From assembly GCA_963676355.1 (NCBI GenBank), contig OY781093.1, forward strand, positions 744,001 to 808,000: DNA of 64,000 bases, read 5' to 3'. This stretch comes from JAGLOK01 sp963676355 (GTDB lineage: Bacteria > Bacillota > Clostridia > Christensenellales > UMGS416). The notes under the pieces are model-generated. The model made no database searches. It was given only the letters and a program-made list of their open reading frames with translations, and had not been told where the DNA came from. Shown piece by piece: positions 9,165 to 18,343 of this stretch (position 1 is its first letter; every line of letters begins with the position of its first letter). Both the position numbers and the translations under genes were made by a program.

Positions 9165-10004
9165 ATGAGATCTGACGGAAGAAGATTAAAATCGCTTGAC
9201 CCACTTTTTGCAATAGTTCCGCATATAATGCCCAAAAGGTATGATGCGCAGGTTATGTTTAACACTGAGATAAACTATACAAAACTTAGGGCATATCTAA
9301 ATGAGAAGCGCAGCGAGGGAAGAAAAATAAGCTTCATGGCTTTGTTTGCCGCTGCATATATAAGGGTGATTACTCGTTACCCTGAGCTTAATCGTTTTGT
9401 TATGAATAAAAGAATATATGCAAGAAATGAAGTTGCGATTTCTTTTGTCACGCTTAAGGAAGCGGGTCTTTCCGAGGACAAACTTGAAACTGTGGTTAAA
9501 GTAAAGTTTGATTTAAACAGCACAGTATTTGAAGTGGCTGAGAAAATTGATAAATCCATAAAAGAAAACAGAATGCAGAAAACGGTTAATTTTACTGATA
9601 AGTTAGCAAAGTTTTTTATGAGCGTTCCTTTTCTTTCAAGAATGGTTATAAACTCTGTTAAGATGTGGGACAAAATAGGACTCTTGCCTAAACCGCTTAT
9701 TGATGGGTTTCCATTTCACAGCAGTTTGTTTATTACAAACCTTGCATCTATATATTTGGGACCTGTATTTCATCACATTTATGATTTTGGAACAACAAGT
9801 TTGTTTGTAAGCATAGGCATGGTGAAAAACAGCATAAACTTAAAGGGAGAAAAAGAGCAGATGATACCTTTAGGTGTTGTGGCTGATGAGAGAATATGCG
9901 CCGGCATTACATTTTCCAAAGCATTTGGATATATGAACAAAATCTTTTCAAACCCAGCGGTTCTTGAAAGCCCTCCGGAAGATATCCGCGAAGACATAAA
10001 ATAA
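9165..10004 (+). CDS. 2-oxoacid dehydrogenase E2 / CAT-fold acyltransferase-like protein lacking the catalytic His
   Basis: The 279-residue protein resembles the catalytic domain of lipoate acyltransferases and chloramphenicol acetyltransferase-like proteins: ISFMALFAAAYIRVITRYPELNRFV near residue 55 and PLGVVADERICAGITFSKAF near the C-terminus. In active enzymes the second block carries His-x-x-x-Asp-Gly; here the corresponding segment reads DERICAG, so both catalytic residues are replaced. There is no lipoyl or E3-binding domain and no dehydrogenase genes nearby. It starts after GGGAG. It may be a non-catalytic or altered acyl-transfer protein; its role is unknown. Confidence 0.75.
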   Translation: MRSDGRRLKSLDPLFAIVPHIMPKRYDAQVMFNTEINYTKLRAYLNEKRSEGRKISFMALFAAAYIRVITRYPELNRFVMNKRIYARNEVAISFVTLKEAGLSEDKLETVVKVKFDLNSTVFEVAEKIDKSIKENRMQKTVNFTDKLAKFFMSVPFLSRMVINSVKMWDKIGLLPKPLIDGFPFHSSLFITNLASIYLGPVFHHIYDFGTTSLFVSIGMVKNSINLKGEKEQMIPLGVVADERICAGITFSKAFGYMNKIFSNPAVLESPPEDIREDIK

Positions 10005-10397
10005 TTCCTTGTATTACTATAGTTTTCATACTGCAATTTCATTTATGCTGACAAACCAAGTGTTTAGTATAAAAATGGCAATTATCTATATATATCGGGA
10101 AAATAGTTAAATATAATTGCGAATAATAACGATTTTTAAAAACGTGCAAGATATTTTGCAACAGATAGATAAATGGTGCATTTTTGGAGGTATTATTGAA
10201 GGTACGTTATTAGTGACGAATGTTACTCATATATAATTTCTAATAAATAAAATCACATATGTAATAGCATGATGGAGCAAATTGTTCCACCAGTTTTTTG
10301 CCTTGGATTTCCACAAGAAAAATAACTGTTTTTATTGAAATATGGAAAATAACGCTTAGGTAAGCGATAAAAATTTAATGTTTTGAAAGGAGAGAAG
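10005..10397 (+). other. Intergenic region before cheW
   Basis: This 393-bp AT-rich stretch has no convincing gene or strong terminator. Near its end AGCGATAA at 10363-10370 with an upstream GAAA at 10345-10348 weakly resembles a sigma-D (flagellar/chemotaxis) promoter, but the spacer is 14 instead of 15 bases and two core positions differ. Confidence 0.3.
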
Positions 10398-10868
10398 ATG
10401 GCTGGAAGAGAAGGGAAGTACCTGACTTTTGAATTGGCAAATGAACAGTATGCAATATCGATAACGCAGATAAAGGAAATAATCGGTATGCAACCAATCA
10501 CAAAAGCGCCAAACCTACCGAAATTTATCAAAGGTCTTACAAATCTTAGGGGTAAGATTGTTACGGTTTTGGATTTGCGTTTAAAGTTTGGGTTTCAGGA
10601 AAAGGACTACGACAGAAACACATCAATAATCATTCTTGAAATGGAAGTAGAAAAGAAGCAGAGGATGAATGGGATTATTGTGGACAGGGTGCAGGAAGTG
10701 AAGTTCATCGGTGAAAGTTTCATTGATGAGCCACCAAGGTTCGGAGGAGGATTTAATCAAGAATTTTTGGATGGCATAGCAAGAGTGAATGAAGATGTTG
10801 TAATGATCTTGGATGCTAACAAAATTTTGTCATTTGAAGAACTAAAAGAAATAGAACAAGCTATATAG
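10398..10868 (+). CDS. cheW: Chemotaxis coupling protein CheW
   Basis: This 156-residue protein is a single CheW domain: KYLTFELANEQYAISITQIKEI at the N-terminus, the TKAPNLPKFIKGLTNLRGKIVTVLDL core and a C-terminal GIARVNEDVVMILDANKIL. CheW links chemoreceptors to the CheA kinase in the cytoplasm. The ATG at 10398 is used because AAAGGAG lies directly before it and would be inside the gene if the upstream TTG were used. It sits 16 bases before a chemoreceptor gene, so the two are an operon. No cheA or other che gene lies in the window, so this pair must feed a remote kinase. Confidence 0.95.
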   Translation: MAGREGKYLTFELANEQYAISITQIKEIIGMQPITKAPNLPKFIKGLTNLRGKIVTVLDLRLKFGFQEKDYDRNTSIIILEMEVEKKQRMNGIIVDRVQEVKFIGESFIDEPPRFGGGFNQEFLDGIARVNEDVVMILDANKILSFEELKEIEQAI

Positions 10869-10884
10869 AAAACAATGGAGAATT

Positions 10885-13026
10885 ATGATGAATAAATGGA
10901 AATTATCTACTAGGCTATTTGTTAGCTTTGGTATTATTTTGATTTTACTTGTAGGTATTGTGGGATATCAAGCGGTTTCACTGCAAACAATAGGCAATGC
11001 AAAAGATCGGATGTATAATGCGACAAAAATAAATGAAGGAACATATAATATGCGCTGTTATACTCTGGAATACTTTGAAGTGCCCAGTGAGGAATCAGCA
11101 AATCAAATTACAGATTGGTATAATACAACAAATGATCTTATTAATGAAGGAAGTAATCTTTATACTGACAAAGAAAGCAAGGAGAAACTTGCAGAATTAG
11201 GCGCAAGATTGCAAGCATACTACGATTCTTTTATTTTGTATAAACAATATACACAAAATAGAATAAGTTACAGAGATGAGATGATGGATAGCATAGATGG
11301 CAGCCTTAATCTTCTTGAAGGAATATTTGTTGCTTGGCAGGAATCATCTACAGCAAAATTTGATGAAATAAGAGACACGAAAAAAACAGAAGGCATAAAT
11401 TATTATCATGTTTATTCTTTGCAGCTAGAAACAGATAATATTGTTTTGTCTGCGACAACTTTATCTGAACTGAAATCTACAGCGATTGCTCAGCTGAAGT
11501 TTTTTCTTTTAGGAGACCAAAAATATGACGATATAGTCATTGAGAAAATTGACAGTGTTTATGAAGCGTATTCTTTGCTTTTTGGAGAAGAGGCTGATGA
11601 GGAAAAGAAAGCTCAGATTGTTAGCGCATTAAAAAGCATTAAAGCTGTAAAAGCAACCTATGAATCATATAAAGAATTAATAGTAGCTCAGGAAAATGAA
11701 AAGGTTGTAATGCAAGGGATTGCGGTTGAAGTTTTGGATGAGGCTAATTCAATTGCATTGTCGCAGCAGGAAAAAATGGAATCCTCCATGGCGAGAAGCG
11801 GAATACTTTCAGTAATAATCGGTGCCGCTGGATTTGTGATTGGTTTGATTTTGGCATCAATAATTATCAGAAGCATATATAGGCAACTGACAACAAACAT
11901 ATCTAACCTTACTAAGGCTTCTTCAAAAGTGGCAAAAGCTTCGGTGCTTATGACTGAAGCGGGACAGCAGCTCTCTGAAGGCTCAACAGAGCAGGCGGCA
12001 TCCATTGAGGAAACATCAGCTACGATGGAAGAAACGTCTTCAATGGTAAAAAACAATGCTGATAATACTAAAAATGCAAACGGACTTGCGCAACAAGCCA
12101 GTGATGTTGCAACGAAAAATTCGGAGAAAATGGAAAGCATGACAGCTTCGATGGATGAGCTTAAAAAATCCAGCAGTGATATCGCTAAGATTATTAAAGT
12201 CATAGATGATATTGCATTCCAGACTAACATGCTTGCACTAAATGCCGCAGTTGAAGCTGCGCGCGCAGGCGATGCCGGACTGGGATTTGCAGTGGTTGCA
12301 GAGGAAGTCAGAAGCCTTGCACAAAAGAGTGCAAAGGCGGCGAATGACACTGAAGATATTATCAAAATGAACATTGATCTTTCTGAAAAGGGCGTTAAGA
12401 TAAGCAACGAAGTAAGTGCTGCATTTAATGATATTATCCAAAGAACTCAAGAAGTTAATAAGATAATGGATGAAATTGAAGCTGCAAGTCAAGAACAGGC
12501 ACGTGGCACAGCACAAGTGACAGATGCGATTGGTCAGATGGAAAAAGTGGTGCAGCAAAATGCGGCATCCGCTGAAGAAAGCGCAGCATCTGCTGAAGAA
12601 TTGCAAATGCAGGCAAAGGCGTTGGCTTTAATTGTAAAAGAACTTGAAAGACTTATGCGTGGTGCAAAGGGCAAGCCGGTTAAGGCTAAGAAAGCAAAAG
12701 TTAAAAAGATAAAAAGCAAGAAGAAAAAAGTCGAAAAGATAAAACAAAAAAAAGTGGAACCCGTAGAAGATGAGGAAGTGTTCTTTTTAGACGAAGAAGA
12801 AACATCCGAAGAAAAAACAGGCTTTTTAGAAAAAGTAACAGGTTTGTTCAAATCATCTTCAAAAGCAAACGAGGATGAAAACAATGACGATGACGACGAT
12901 GATGAAAATATAATCCATGGAGAAGAAGTGACAGAAGAAGCGGCAGAGGTAAAAAAGAATAATGCTGTAAGAAAAACAATTTCTCCTGAGGATGTCATTC
13001 CATTGGATGATGACGATGATTTTTGA
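10885..13026 (+). CDS. Methyl-accepting chemotaxis protein with charged C-terminal tail
   Basis: The 713-residue receptor has a transmembrane helix at about 8-30, an extracellular all-helical sensor domain of about 270 residues, a second membrane helix at about 303-328, and a cytoplasmic signalling coiled coil whose conserved hairpin tip (IAFQTNMLALNAAVEAARAG) is near residues 442-462. The extracellular part may be a four-helix-bundle or HBM-type domain; no PAS/Cache motif is seen. After about residue 590 comes an unusual tail: a Lys-rich block, then Glu/Asp-rich sequence ending IPLDDDDDF. Two adjacent ATGs (10885, 10888) are possible; GGAG is better spaced from the second. It is co-transcribed with cheW. 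Confidence 0.94.
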   Translation: MMNKWKLSTRLFVSFGIILILLVGIVGYQAVSLQTIGNAKDRMYNATKINEGTYNMRCYTLEYFEVPSEESANQITDWYNTTNDLINEGSNLYTDKESKEKLAELGARLQAYYDSFILYKQYTQNRISYRDEMMDSIDGSLNLLEGIFVAWQESSTAKFDEIRDTKKTEGINYYHVYSLQLETDNIVLSATTLSELKSTAIAQLKFFLLGDQKYDDIVIEKIDSVYEAYSLLFGEEADEEKKAQIVSALKSIKAVKATYESYKELIVAQENEKVVMQGIAVEVLDEANSIALSQQEKMESSMARSGILSVIIGAAGFVIGLILASIIIRSIYRQLTTNISNLTKASSKVAKASVLMTEAGQQLSEGSTEQAASIEETSATMEETSSMVKNNADNTKNANGLAQQASDVATKNSEKMESMTASMDELKKSSSDIAKIIKVIDDIAFQTNMLALNAAVEAARAGDAGLGFAVVAEEVRSLAQKSAKAANDTEDIIKMNIDLSEKGVKISNEVSAAFNDIIQRTQEVNKIMDEIEAASQEQARGTAQVTDAIGQMEKVVQQNAASAEESAASAEELQMQAKALALIVKELERLMRGAKGKPVKAKKAKVKKIKSKKKKVEKIKQKKVEPVEDEEVFFLDEEETSEEKTGFLEKVTGLFKSSSKANEDENNDDDDDDENIIHGEEVTEEAAEVKKNNAVRKTISPEDVIPLDDDDDF

Positions 13027-13051
13027 CCGAAAAATGCAATTAAACTAGTAA

Positions 13052-13079
13052 AGAGGCGCAATGATGCGCCTCTTTTTAT
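13052..13079 (+). terminator. Rho-independent terminator after the chemoreceptor
   Basis: A perfect 9-bp stem (AGAGGCGCA at 13052-13060 with TGCGCCTCT at 13065-13073) and a 4-base loop are followed by TTTTTATA. Confidence 0.93.
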
Positions 13080-13186
13080 ATAATTAATATTTCATTAATA
13101 TTGTATTTAATAAAATTACATATGATATATTTATGATAAAATTGAATGTAAATATAAGAGAATGATTTGGCTTAAGGAGTAGGTCT

Positions 13187-13777
13187 ATGAAAAATATAAA
13201 AAAATGGTTTTTGTCGGGTATTGCAGTCGCTTTGCCGCTTGGAGTCACTGTATTTGTATTGGTGTGGCTTTTTAATCTTTTAGATGGCATATTAGCAGAG
13301 CCTGTTAGATGGGTTCTGGGGAAAAATATTCCCGGAGTTGGCCTTGGCGTTATAATTGTATTGATTTTTGTTGTTGGTATATTCACTTCTAATTTATTTG
13401 GAAGGAAGATATTTGAATGGTTTCATAGTATTATTGAAAAGATACCAATAATAAAAACTGTGTATAAGCCTGTCAGCAAAATAGCCCACAGCATATCAAG
13501 CGAAAACTCGGATAGCTTTCAAAAAGTGGTTCTTGTAGATTTCCCCAGAAAAGAAATGAAAAGCGTTGGCTTTATAACGAACCATAAAATATCATTGAAC
13601 GATGAAAAAAAGGTGTTTGTGTTTATACCCACCACTCCAAACCCAACCAACGGTTTTTTGGTGCTCATGGACAGAAAAGATCTGGAAGTGATGGATATAA
13701 CCATAAACGAGGGGCTTAATATGGTGGTATCCATGGGAAGCACATCATATGATGACATAAAGACATGCCCTTATTGA
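13187..13777 (+). CDS. DUF502 family membrane protein
   Basis: The 196-residue protein matches DUF502: an N-terminal membrane helix (WFLSGIAVALPLGVTVFVLVW), a second helix after PGVGLG at about 45-67, then the conserved IPIIKTVYKPVSKI block and VVLVDFPRKEMKSVGFIT. The family is widespread and of unknown biochemical function. The start follows TAAGGAG. It lies 20 bases upstream of the BceR-like gene on the same strand, so it may be read together with the regulators, although nothing in its sequence ties it to peptide resistance. Confidence 0.9.
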   Translation: MKNIKKWFLSGIAVALPLGVTVFVLVWLFNLLDGILAEPVRWVLGKNIPGVGLGVIIVLIFVVGIFTSNLFGRKIFEWFHSIIEKIPIIKTVYKPVSKIAHSISSENSDSFQKVVLVDFPRKEMKSVGFITNHKISLNDEKKVFVFIPTTPNPTNGFLVLMDRKDLEVMDITINEGLNMVVSMGSTSYDDIKTCPY

Positions 13778-13797
13778 CGGACGATTATAGGTGAAAA

Positions 13798-14472
13798 ATG
13801 TATAAGATTATGATAGTTGAAGATGATAAAACGATATCTTCTATATTGAAAGAAAATCTTGAAAAATGGGGGCTTGAAGCATATGAGATTAATGATTTTA
13901 AAAATGTTCTTGTAGAGTTTGCAAATCACAGCCCGCATCTTGTTTTAATGGATATTAATCTGCCTTATTTTGATGGATTTTATTGGTGCGAAAAGATTCG
14001 CAAATCATCCAATGTGCCCATTGTGTTCATATCTTCAAGGAACGATGATTCGGATAAGATTCGTGCGATTACGGGCGGTGCTGATGATTATGTGGAAAAG
14101 CCATTTTCAATGGAAGTTATGATTGCCAAAATTCAGGCTGTTTTAAGAAGGGCATATTCTTATGTAGATGAATCTTTGAGTATGCTGACTTATAAAGACA
14201 TTGTGTTGGATTTGGAAAAAACGCAGGCTTCGTGTGGAGATAGCGAAGTTACCCTTGCAAGAAACGACAGCATTATACTATCAATGTTAATTAAGGCATC
14301 AGGTAAGCCTGTATCGCGCACAAAGCTTATAAAATCTCTCTGGGAAGATGAGCACTTTGTGGATGAAAATACGCTTACAGTCAATGTCAACAGGCTAAGA
14401 AAAAAGCTGCGCGCGATTACAGAAGAAGATATTATTGGCACAGTAAAAAAGGAAGGCTATAGGCTTCTATGA
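13798..14472 (+). CDS. OmpR-family response regulator, BceR-like
   Basis: The 224-residue protein has a receiver domain with the phosphoacceptor D52 in LVLMDINLP, the acidic pair E8-D9-D10, the conserved Lys in VEKPFS, and a C-terminal winged helix (VNRLRKKL, TVKKEGYRLL). It overlaps the histidine kinase by 4 bases and is followed by an ABC transporter of the BceAB type, so it most likely activates that transporter when antimicrobial peptides are sensed. The assignment as BceR-like rests on gene context and size. Confidence 0.9.
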   Translation: MYKIMIVEDDKTISSILKENLEKWGLEAYEINDFKNVLVEFANHSPHLVLMDINLPYFDGFYWCEKIRKSSNVPIVFISSRNDDSDKIRAITGGADDYVEKPFSMEVMIAKIQAVLRRAYSYVDESLSMLTYKDIVLDLEKTQASCGDSEVTLARNDSIILSMLIKASGKPVSRTKLIKSLWEDEHFVDENTLTVNVNRLRKKLRAITEEDIIGTVKKEGYRLL

Positions 14473-15452
14473 GTTTTTGGGATTATGTGAAAGAAAAATG
14501 GTATATGTTTGGAATAGCTTTTATGGCTATCGTGTTTTCTGTTTCTGTGTTTTACCTTGGCAATGACAATCTGGGGATGAGTTCAGATGACGTGTATGTC
14601 TTGGCGGGATTATCCATTTTCTTTTTTATTTATATTGCCCTGGATTTTATGGTGGCAAAATCAAGGACTAATAAGATATGTTCGTTTATAAGAAACGGTG
14701 CAAATGAAGAAATTGAAAGCGTATTTCCAACGGACAGGCTCTATTGTACTGAAGTGGCAAAGCTTGCAGATGAGCATAATAAGTTTCGCTCAAACACTGT
14801 GATGGAACATTCCAAGGACTTAGGTTTTGTCACAAAGTGGGTGCATGATGTAAAAGTGCCTATATCGGCAATAAAGCTTTTACTTGAAAGTGACAGCGAT
14901 GATATAAGAGATCGCCTTGAGATGGAGCTTTCCGCGGTGGAGCAAAGCATACAGAATGTTTTGTATAATATAAAGGTGAGAAGTTTTTATGATGATTATA
15001 AGGTTTCTAAAGTAGGCACAAAGAAAATGGTAGCATCCTCGCTTAAACAGTTTGCCACTTTTTTTTCGCACAAGAAAATTCAGCTTAAAATAATCGGCGA
15101 TGACAATGTTGTTATCACCGACAACAAATGGAGCGGATACATCATATCGCAGTTTATATCGAATGCAGTAAAGCATACAAAACCCGGAGGAAGCATCGAA
15201 ATTGAGACTGTAAAAAAAGAAAAGAGCACAGTCATATCGGTAAGAAATACTGGTGAGGGAATCGAACAATATGACTTAAAGAACATATTCAGCCGTGGAT
15301 ATACTGCAGCCTCCAGGAATACTGCCTACTCCACAGGATATGGTTTGTATTTTTCGAAAAAATTGGCGGATAAGCTCGGACATAAATTAATAGCAGAATC
15401 GGAAACTGGAAGATACGCAAAGTTTTCAATAATATTTTTTGATGTACAATAA
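14469..15452 (+). CDS. Intramembrane-sensing histidine kinase, BceS-like
   Basis: This 327-residue kinase has two membrane helices at about 12-30 and 41-62 with almost no extracellular loop, the hallmark of kinases that sense through a partner transporter. The phosphoacceptor is H126 in WVHDVKVPISAIKLL, a Bce-type H box. ATP-binding motifs are ISNAVKHT (N box), RNTGEGI (G1) and STGYGLYFSKKLAD (G2). It is translationally coupled to the response regulator. In Bce systems signalling depends on the BceAB transporter, whose genes follow here. Confidence 0.92.
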   Translation: MSFWDYVKEKWYMFGIAFMAIVFSVSVFYLGNDNLGMSSDDVYVLAGLSIFFFIYIALDFMVAKSRTNKICSFIRNGANEEIESVFPTDRLYCTEVAKLADEHNKFRSNTVMEHSKDLGFVTKWVHDVKVPISAIKLLLESDSDDIRDRLEMELSAVEQSIQNVLYNIKVRSFYDDYKVSKVGTKKMVASSLKQFATFFSHKKIQLKIIGDDNVVITDNKWSGYIISQFISNAVKHTKPGGSIEIETVKKEKSTVISVRNTGEGIEQYDLKNIFSRGYTAASRNTAYSTGYGLYFSKKLADKLGHKLIAESETGRYAKFSIIFFDVQ

Positions 15453-15458
15453 CTGTTA

Positions 15459-15516
15459 TGTGACAAAAGTGTAAGATGTTTTTTGGTTATTGTAAGGTAA
15501 ATCAATTTTTTATTAT
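15459..15516 (+). promoter_or_regulatory. Putative regulator box and promoter of bceAB-like genes
   Basis: An imperfect inverted repeat, TGTGACAAAAGTGTAAG at 15459-15475, lies upstream of a possible -10 (TATTAT, 15511-15516) in the gap before the ABC genes. Bce-type regulators bind an inverted repeat upstream of their transporter promoter, so this is a plausible site, but the -35 is not clear. Confidence 0.35.
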
Positions 15517-15563
15517 ACGTTTTTTTTATATCATTTTAGTATCAACAAAATAAAGGAGAAATT

Positions 15564-16325
15564 ATGCAGATACTAAATGCAACAAATATCAGTAAAGTCT
15601 ATGGCTCTAAAAAGAACAAGAAATATAGAGCGCTAAAAGATGTGTCATTCACTGTGGATGAAGGTGAATTTATTGGGATAATGGGCCCTTCGGGCTCAGG
15701 GAAAACCACACTTTTAAATATATTGGGCAGCATTGATAAACTTACTGCGGGCTCATTAAGCCTTGGAGGAAAAGATGTTTCTTCCCTCAATAAAAAGCAG
15801 CTTGCAGCACACAGGATGAAAAACATTGGCTTCATTTTTCAAAACTATAACCTGCTTGAATCCATGACACTAAGAGAGAACATTGTGCTTCCTCTTGCGC
15901 TAAATGGTTATGGGGTGGGCGCAATCAATGAAAAAGTGTCCATGCTTGCAAATGATTTGGGGATAACTGCGGTGATTGACAAATATCCGTATGAAGTGTC
16001 AGGCGGAGAGCAACAAAGAGCGGCAGCTTGCCGAGCGCTTATAACAGATCCTGAGATAATCCTTGCAGATGAACCCACAGGAAACTTGGACTCAAAATCA
16101 GGAAAACAGCTCTTAAACTTATTTGAGCACATTAACCAGAAGTATAATTCGACAATAATTATGGTAACGCATGATGTATTTGCGGCGAGCTATTGCCACA
16201 AGATTTTATTCATAAGAGACGGCGAGATATATAATCAAATGAATGCTCATGAGTCCAGAAAGGATTTCTTTGATGCTATATTGAATGTGATGAGTATGCT
16301 TGGAGGTGAAAGCGATGAAGCTTAG
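15564..16325 (+). CDS. ABC transporter ATP-binding protein, BceA-like
   Basis: This 253-residue ATPase has Walker A GPSGSGKT (41-48), the Q loop in FIFQNYNLLESMT, the signature VSGGEQQR and Walker B IILADEPTGNLDSK. It belongs to the MacB/LolD-like group that pairs with FtsX-type permeases. The gene starts after AAAGGAG and overlaps the permease start by 11 bases. With the permease it should protect against cell-wall-active peptides and supply the signal to the kinase upstream. Confidence 0.94.
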   Translation: MQILNATNISKVYGSKKNKKYRALKDVSFTVDEGEFIGIMGPSGSGKTTLLNILGSIDKLTAGSLSLGGKDVSSLNKKQLAAHRMKNIGFIFQNYNLLESMTLRENIVLPLALNGYGVGAINEKVSMLANDLGITAVIDKYPYEVSGGEQQRAAACRALITDPEIILADEPTGNLDSKSGKQLLNLFEHINQKYNSTIIMVTHDVFAASYCHKILFIRDGEIYNQMNAHESRKDFFDAILNVMSMLGGESDEA

Positions 16326-18294
16326 GCAAATGGCTTACTCCAATATTAAGCATAATTTTAGGAAGTATGCGATGTATTTTTTGTCGCTTTGCTTTTCGGT
16401 GTTTACCGTTTATGCTTTCTTGGGGCTGATGTTTAACGATGCTGTAGAATTAGCTTTTACATCTGATATACGATATAGATCACTTCTTTTTGGCTTTGGC
16501 ATTATAATCGCGGTTTTTGTGTTCTTTTTTATGTTGAATGCAAATAATAGCTTTATCCGCGCCAGAAAAAGAGAGATATCCATGTATTCACTTTTTGGCA
16601 TGACAAACTCAAAAATAGGAAAGCTTTTGTTTGTTGAGACATTGATGGTTGGGATGAGTGCACTTGTAGTGGGAGTTGTTCTGGGAATATTTTTCTCAAA
16701 GCTTACAGCTATGGTGATGCTCAATATGACTATCCCTGATTATGCCGGAAGCGTGGCGTTTAGTGTAAGTATTGTTAGTGTGGCGATAACCGCACTTATA
16801 TTTATAATATTCTTTTGTATTTTGGGATTAAGTGGTCTGCGCGTAGTGAACAAATTTGAGTTGGTGGATTTATTTAAGGGGGATAAAGTGTCCGAAGGCA
16901 ATCCAAAGGGTTCGTGGCTGTTGCTTGCCGCATCTTTGGCTCTTATGGGATTTGGATACTACCTTGCTTGTTCGCCGAATGTATATATCGTTGTAAAATT
17001 CACTTTACTCATTCTAGGAACTGTAATATTGGGAACGTTTTTGTTCTTTTTGGCGGGATTGCCTAAGATATTAAGCATTTTTAAAAAGCGCAAGAAGAAT
17101 TATTATAAGGCTCAGAATTTAATCTCTGTTTCAAGTTTTGCACACAGGGTGCGTTCTGTGGGAGCATCACTTGCGACAATTGCGGTGCTTTCGGCTGTGG
17201 CTACAACGGCTATTGCCACGGGGTTTACGCTCTATTCATCAGTTGATAAAAATACATATGATGGGACAGGATATGATTTAAGGTTTTATGGAAATCAGGA
17301 AGAAGCGATGGACCAGATTAGACAAATCATAGAAGATAACGGCGCAAGCATAACCGAGGAAATCAATGTACAAAGATATGTTGCCTATCCTAAAATTGAA
17401 AAAATAGAAATAGATAACGATATGTATATTGGACAATATTTTGGAGATGATGATTTTTATATAAGAGCATATTCTGAAACGGAGTTTAACAAAATCATCG
17501 AAATGTCTAAGGCTGATTTAGGAAAAGTCAATGTTGGCGGAACAGACAACGCAATTTTTATTACGCAAAATGGATTGGATGAACTTGGCGATGCTATGAT
17601 GGGCAAAGAGGTTAAATTTCCGGGAAAAACTGTGGTGGTCTCAGGAACAATGAATTGCAACTTTGTGAATCTAGGAGCTGTGTATACTATGGTTTTCAGC
17701 GATGAAATGTTTATAAATCTATTGGATTCCGGTGATATCAGTGATAGATATAAAGCAGGTGACTTGCTGGACAAAGCAATAATGATTAATTATACAAAAT
17801 CACTCAATAGAGATCTTAACAACGAAATTACTAGTGTTCGTGAGAAAGTGTCATTTTTCAGGCTCGCATATGCTGAATACAGCGAATCGCTTTTGATCTT
17901 TGGGCTTGTTAGATTTATCGGATTTTTTATGGGAGCGATTGTAATACTTATGACGGCCAGTATGCTATATTTTAAGCAGATAATGGCGGCAGAAGAAGAA
18001 CGGCATTTATATAATATACTAAGAAAAATTGGAATGAGCGAAGAAATCGAGAAAAAAGCGATTGTAAAGAGACTTTTGCCTGTGTTTATGGTTCCGCTTG
18101 TTGTTGGCATAATACACAGTGTGTTTGCAATGAAGACGGCAAATACAATTATATTTAGCAATCTCATAACAACAGGAAACTCATATCTTACAGTTCTGGC
18201 TTTCTCAGGCGTTATGTATTTAGCATATGCTGTAGTTTATGCGGTGTTTTACTTGGTGACAAAATCGCAGTATGTAAGAGTTATAAGAAAATAA
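16315..18294 (+). CDS. ABC transporter permease, BceB-like
   Basis: The 659-residue permease has an N-terminal MKLRQMAYSNIKHNFRKYAMYF opening typical of BceB, several membrane helices in an FtsX-like arrangement, a large extracellular domain at about residues 310-530, and a closing group of helices. The layout and length match BceB-type sensors/transporters (about 650 residues, ten helices). The ATG at 16315 is chosen because GGAGG sits 8 bases upstream; a longer reading would begin inside that site. It ends the BceRS-BceAB set. Confidence 0.92.
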   Translation: MKLRQMAYSNIKHNFRKYAMYFLSLCFSVFTVYAFLGLMFNDAVELAFTSDIRYRSLLFGFGIIIAVFVFFFMLNANNSFIRARKREISMYSLFGMTNSKIGKLLFVETLMVGMSALVVGVVLGIFFSKLTAMVMLNMTIPDYAGSVAFSVSIVSVAITALIFIIFFCILGLSGLRVVNKFELVDLFKGDKVSEGNPKGSWLLLAASLALMGFGYYLACSPNVYIVVKFTLLILGTVILGTFLFFLAGLPKILSIFKKRKKNYYKAQNLISVSSFAHRVRSVGASLATIAVLSAVATTAIATGFTLYSSVDKNTYDGTGYDLRFYGNQEEAMDQIRQIIEDNGASITEEINVQRYVAYPKIEKIEIDNDMYIGQYFGDDDFYIRAYSETEFNKIIEMSKADLGKVNVGGTDNAIFITQNGLDELGDAMMGKEVKFPGKTVVVSGTMNCNFVNLGAVYTMVFSDEMFINLLDSGDISDRYKAGDLLDKAIMINYTKSLNRDLNNEITSVREKVSFFRLAYAEYSESLLIFGLVRFIGFFMGAIVILMTASMLYFKQIMAAEEERHLYNILRKIGMSEEIEKKAIVKRLLPVFMVPLVVGIIHSVFAMKTANTIIFSNLITTGNSYLTVLAFSGVMYLAYAVVYAVFYLVTKSQYVRVIRK

Positions 18295-18300
18295 TTATAA

Positions 18301-18333
18301 AAGTTAAGCGGCCTTAGGCTGCTTAACTTTTGA
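18301..18333. terminator. Bidirectional terminator hairpin
   Basis: AAGTTAAGC at 18301-18309 pairs with GCTTAACTT at 18321-18329, with further GCC/GGC pairing inside. It lies between the convergent permease and GGDEF/HD-GYP genes, with T-rich flanks on both strands. Confidence 0.85.
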
Positions 18334-18343
18334 TTGATTACAT

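Noticed and set aside
11688..12407. Long minus-strand open frame opposite the chemoreceptor signalling domain
   Set aside because: It mirrors the Ala/Ser-rich coding frame of the receptor, has no ribosome site or family motif, and is a by-product of codon composition.
12534..13061. Ser/Phe-rich minus-strand frame opposite the chemoreceptor tail
   Set aside because: It is the complement of the Lys/Glu/Asp-rich tail; composition is unnatural and it crosses the terminator.
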